NCBI RefSeq assembly: GCF_000233715.2
Contig: NC_021184.1
Coordinates: forward strand, 1,054,001 to 1,118,000
Source: Desulfoscipio gibsoniae DSM 7213
GTDB taxonomy: Bacteria; Bacillota; Desulfotomaculia; Desulfotomaculales; Desulfallaceae
Reading direction: 5' to 3'
DNA length: 64,000 nt
Of this stretch, positions 61,333 to 64,000 are shown piece by piece. Under the pieces are notes generated by a model that had not been told where the DNA came from, searched no databases, and was given only the letters and a program-made list of their open reading frames with translations. The number at the start of each line of letters is the position of its first letter. Positions within the stretch are counted from its first letter, which is position 1. Both the position numbers and the translations under genes were made by a program.

Positions 61333-61413
61333 CTATCCTGAAAAAGATAACCGGGCTTGCTAAAACAAAAAAAGACCAGCTATACTCAATCGAATGTTGG
61401 GAAGGGAACTGAT

Positions 61414-62481
61414 TTGAAAAAGTTGTTTATAATAGTTATTAGTTTAGCCATATTAGTAATTATTACAATTGTATATTTAGGGATAACACCTTCAACTGAG
61501 CAATTTAAAGATAAAGAAGGAAATGTGCTTCCTAACAGTATCGCAACCCTTGAAGAGATAGAATTGGGCAAAATGAAACAATGGATTTCTATTAGAGGGA
61601 AGGATAAGTCTAATCCTGTGCTTTTGTGGCTGCATGGTGGACCCGGGTCTGCTCAGATGTCTCTGGCGCATCATTTAGATAAAGAGTTGGAGGAAGAATT
61701 TATAGTAGTCCACTGGGATCAACGACGTGGGGCGGGGAAGTCGAACCATGATGGCTTTAATGAAAAAGACATGACATTTGAGCAGTATAAAAGCGATGCA
61801 CATGAATTAGTTGGATACTTACAAACATACCTCAAGAAGGAAAAAATTTATCTACTTGGCCATTCATGGGGGACCCAATTGGGAATAGAACTAGTAAATG
61901 ATTATCCTGAAGATTTCTATGCCTATATTGGAGTGAGCCAGGTGGTCGATAATCGTAGAGGGGTCGAACTAGCCTATGATTGGCTTATTGAAGAGATTAA
62001 GAAAAATAACGATCAAGCGAGCTTAACCAAGTTGGAACAAATTGGAAAACCGCCGTATAGCCATAGTCAATATAGGGAATTTGCCCAGCTTGTAATTTTG
62101 TATGGAGGTAACCTTGATACACAAATGTGGAGGTTGGCTCTTATTGCAGCAGGGGCGCCTGAATATACATTTATGGATTACTACCGCCTACTTAATGGCA
62201 TGAACAGAGGTGGAGGCCCAATGCACCAGGACGGAGAAATGTTACATTTCAATTTTATCGAAGAGATACCCTCCGTTAAGGTTCCTACATTCTTTTTAAA
62301 CGGTAAGAACGATTATAATACTCCTTTGCAGTTGGTAGAGGAATATTATAATAAAATTGAAGCCCCCCAAAAGGACCTAATTGTGTTCGAAAACTCTGCC
62401 CATACCCCATTTTTAAAGGAAACCGAAAGATTTAACCGAAATATAATTCAGATAAAAGATATGACGCTCAGAAAGAACTGA
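61414..62481 (+). CDS. Membrane-anchored alpha/beta hydrolase (proline iminopeptidase-like)
   Basis: A 355-aa hydrolase. An N-terminal helix (LFIIVISLAILVIITIVYLG) anchors it outside; the fold shows the oxyanion loop WLHGGPGSAQMSLAHH, VVHWDQRRGAGKSN, the nucleophile elbow GHSWGTQLG and late Asp/His (FLNGKNDYNTP, FENSAHTPF), giving the Ser-Asp-His triad. HGGPG is typical of prolyl aminopeptidases. The TTG at 61414 has GGAAGGGA upstream; an earlier in-frame start lacks one. Confidence 0.87.
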   Translation: MKKLFIIVISLAILVIITIVYLGITPSTEQFKDKEGNVLPNSIATLEEIELGKMKQWISIRGKDKSNPVLLWLHGGPGSAQMSLAHHLDKELEEEFIVVHWDQRRGAGKSNHDGFNEKDMTFEQYKSDAHELVGYLQTYLKKEKIYLLGHSWGTQLGIELVNDYPEDFYAYIGVSQVVDNRRGVELAYDWLIEEIKKNNDQASLTKLEQIGKPPYSHSQYREFAQLVILYGGNLDTQMWRLALIAAGAPEYTFMDYYRLLNGMNRGGGPMHQDGEMLHFNFIEEIPSVKVPTFFLNGKNDYNTPLQLVEEYYNKIEAPQKDLIVFENSAHTPFLKETERFNRNIIQIKDMTLRKN

Positions 62482-62617
62482 CGGGTCTGTTGGAAGGTGG
62501 GAGATGACTTCGCTGTTATGGTTAAATAAACATTCATCTAAGGCAGCCGCGATAACAGTGACCATCATTTGGTTACCCAAAAGGCTTTTTTTGTTTTTAT
62601 AATTTTACCAAGGCAAG

Positions 62618-62669
62618 GAAGCCTTACCGGGATTTAAGATAATTGAGATCTCAGTAAGGCTTCTTTTTT
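62618..62669 (+). terminator. Long-loop terminator after the hydrolase
   Basis: GAAGCCTTAC and GTAAGGCTTC arms separated by about 26 nt, then six T residues. Confidence 0.65.
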
Positions 62670-62803
62670 GTTATAGATACTGTTATACTGCCCGGTTAAA
62701 TTCAAGGAGTGGTTCAAGCTTTATTTTCTGGGTTAAGGCAGCAAGCTTTCAGGGTCTTTCGGAATTTCCTGGAGCATTAAAAAGGGGAAATCTTAAAGAT
62801 TAG

Positions 62804-62831
62804 TTTTACCTTTGCATATAAAGTGGTAAAA
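62804..62831 (+). promoter_or_regulatory. vapB operator/promoter, copy 2
   Basis: TTTTACC and GGTAAAA arms, identical to those at 18933-18960. Confidence 0.5.
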
Positions 62832-62867
62832 TATTATTACAAAATGCAAAAACAAGGTGGTGTTTAT

Positions 62868-63119
62868 ATGAAAACTACAAAGGTAAGCAATAAGGGGCAA
62901 ATTGTCATACCTTCTGATCTTCGCAAGAAATATGGCATAGAATCTAATTCAACTATCAAAATTACTGAAATAGATGGATATATAGCAATTATACCTATAC
63001 CCAGGGACCCGATTAAGGCCGCGAGAGGCATGCTTCGTGGTGATATGACGGCTGCCCAACATATGTCCGAAATTCGAAAAGAAGAGTGGGAGATTGAAAG
63101 AAATAAAGAGAGGAAGTAA
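62868..63119 (+). CDS. AbrB-family antitoxin VapB, copy 2
   Basis: 83 aa, differing from copy 1 at only two residues (Ala to Thr at position 3, Gly to Arg in the IPIPGDP segment). Same ribosome site and same one-base gap to vapC. Cross-talk between the two antitoxins is very likely. Confidence 0.9.
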   Translation: MKTTKVSNKGQIVIPSDLRKKYGIESNSTIKITEIDGYIAIIPIPRDPIKAARGMLRGDMTAAQHMSEIRKEEWEIERNKERK

Positions 63120-63120
63120 A

Positions 63121-63534
63121 ATGGAACGGTATGTTTTGGATAGTTATGCAGTTTTAGCATATTTAAACGATGAACCCGGCGCACAGGTTATACAAGACAT
63201 ATTACAATTGGCGCAACAAGAACAGGTAGTTGTTTATATGAGTTGGAATAATCTGGGTGAAGTGTATTACCGCTTGCAGCGTCTTTATGACAGGCAGTTA
63301 GCCAGAAAATCTATAGAGATTATTAAATCATGGCCTGTCAACTTTTTAGAAATTGATGAACAGGCCACTTTGTTGGCAGGTGATGTTAAAGCTCGATTCC
63401 GCTTGGCTTACGCTGATGCTTTTGCCGCAGCAACAGCAATAAAGAATCAAGGCATACTGTTAACTGGTGATCCGGAATTTAAACAATTAGAAAATGAAGT
63501 TATTAAAATCAAATGGTTGCTACCCAATCATTAA
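63121..63534 (+). CDS. PIN-domain toxin VapC, copy 2
   Basis: 137 aa with the same catalytic acids as copy 1 (YVLDSYAVLAY, NLGEVYY, AYADAFAAATA, LLTGDPEFKQLE). About ten residues differ. Both copies are intact. Confidence 0.9.
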   Translation: MERYVLDSYAVLAYLNDEPGAQVIQDILQLAQQEQVVVYMSWNNLGEVYYRLQRLYDRQLARKSIEIIKSWPVNFLEIDEQATLLAGDVKARFRLAYADAFAAATAIKNQGILLTGDPEFKQLENEVIKIKWLLPNH

Positions 63535-63548
63535 AGTCTTGAGCTAAC

Positions 63549-63641
63549 TTATTTTTTAAGAATAACAGGGAGTTGTTCTGCAATTGCTAAAAGCATCGTA
63601 GTATCATCACGAATCAGGGACATAGTAATTGCGCCTTCCAT
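63549..63641 (-). pseudogene. Short 3' gene remnant
   Basis: A 30-codon minus-strand frame (ITMSLIRDDTTMLLAIAEQL) without ribosome site, squeezed between the vapBC copy and the membrane-gene copy. Reads like the end of a lost gene; family unknown. Confidence 0.25.
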
Positions 63642-63652
63642 AAAATTTCGCC

Positions 63653-63933
63653 GCGGCACAGCGAAAGCCACCGGCTTCCAGGCATCGATTCCTGAAATGG
63701 CTGGTGGCTTATTTTGCACTGGGAGTTTAACCTGGCTGCTGACCTTTTTATTTAGCTTGGTATCTTCAGCTATACATTTACTGTGGTTAATGCAGTTCTT
63801 TATTTATACAAGCCAATTGTTTTCTTTGGCCATGCCTGCTTTAATTGTTATTGGTCTGGCAAATTATCTGGCGGCAGCGAAGTCTGAAGAATAATACCGC
63901 TTATGATTAGAGTATGGCTAATTATCCAGCAGC
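63653..63933 (+). pseudogene. Partial copy of the 31-kb membrane protein gene
   Basis: Matches 31725-32003, i.e. the last about 80 codons and 39 bp downstream of the polytopic membrane gene. One base is missing (CTGGGAGTTTAACC against CTGGGGGTTTTAACC), which shifts the frame. No start or upstream helices. The copy ends at CCAGCAGC, where the sequence switches to the next gene. Confidence 0.85.
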
Positions 63934-64000
63934 GCCAGCACATCGGGAAAAGGTTCCAGCGCTCTGCGCAAAATGCACAGCACATAGGCAATCAGTACTC
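63918..64000 (-). CDS. 3' end of a minus-strand gene, cut by the window edge
   Basis: The minus strand is open from the window end to a TAG at 63918-63920 and encodes VLIAYVLCILRRALEPFPDV followed by LALLDN. Too little remains to name it. The same TAG-containing DNA follows the 31-kb membrane gene, so that copy carries the tail of this gene too. Confidence 0.4.
   Translation of the reverse strand, partial: VLIAYVLCILRRALEPFPDVLALLDN

Larger units (their letters stand above)
62752..63547 (+). repeat. vapBC-bearing duplication, copy 2
   Basis: Second copy of 18882-19677, starting with CTTTCGGAATTTCCTGGAGC and ending GTCTTGAGCTAAC. The flanks differ, so the copied unit is sharply bounded. Confidence 0.85.

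Overview
The window looks like chromosome of an anaerobic, spore-forming Firmicute of the Clostridia (Peptococcaceae/Desulfotomaculum-type). This is an inference from gene content: anaerobic benzimidazole (bza) genes under cobalamin riboswitches, CotF-like coat proteins, a DUF3231 protein, an Amj-type flippase, remnants of the [FeFe]-hydrogenase maturase HydF, rifamycin-phosphotransferase-like enzymes and strong AGGAGG ribosome sites with many TTG/GTG starts. No rRNA, tRNA, CRISPR array or prophage was seen.

Layout. 0-8 kb: AraC regulator, MATE exporter, then a three-gene operon dnaE (short Pol III alpha) - DUF72 - family 4 uracil-DNA glycosylase. 8-12.4 kb: hydF fragment, two copies of a 57-bp hairpin repeat, an anchored extracytoplasmic protein, an anchored beta-propeller protein, and a group II intron RT fragment. 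12.4-17.7 kb: HTH gene, two-component system and a LanFEG-like ABC transporter with lipoprotein and small membrane protein; four 11-bp direct repeats precede the transporter genes. 17.9-20.3 kb: three toxin-antitoxin modules. 20.7-23.9 kb: bioB-bioD-bioA behind a BirA operator, with bioA frameshifted. 24-28 kb: AT-rich defence patch with a truncated SIR2-like gene, a CPBP protease and a Kiwa (KwaA-KwaB) system. 28.3-30 kb: one IS1182/IS5-type element.

30-45 kb: frameshifted amj, a membrane protein, a flavoprotein, DUF3231, a GGDEF-EAL remnant, two tandem rph-like genes (the first carrying an in-frame palindromic repeat), coat proteins, a Phd/RelE module, a DIP1984 protein followed by a possible structured RNA, and a membrane Ser/Thr kinase. 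45.2-50.5 kb: RND adaptor and pump plus a TetR gene, tied together by three copies of a 17-bp operator-like site.

50.5-61 kb: a split cobamide lower-ligand locus. Riboswitch 1 leads into a cobS fragment and two B12-binding radical SAM genes (BzaD/BzaE-like), then repeats and a broken copy of the bzaA 5' end. About 4 kb of GNAT, sigma-54-activator remnant, VapBC and MFS genes follow, then a near-identical riboswitch 2 leads into intact bzaA and bzaB. BzaA/BzaB are expected to make 5-hydroxybenzimidazole from the purine intermediate AIR, and the radical SAM enzymes to methylate the ring. bzaC and cobT are not in the window. 61-64 kb: an alpha/beta hydrolase, then a second copy of the 19-kb vapBC segment placed beside a partial copy of the 31-kb membrane gene. 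The window is unusually rich in broken genes and dispersed duplications.
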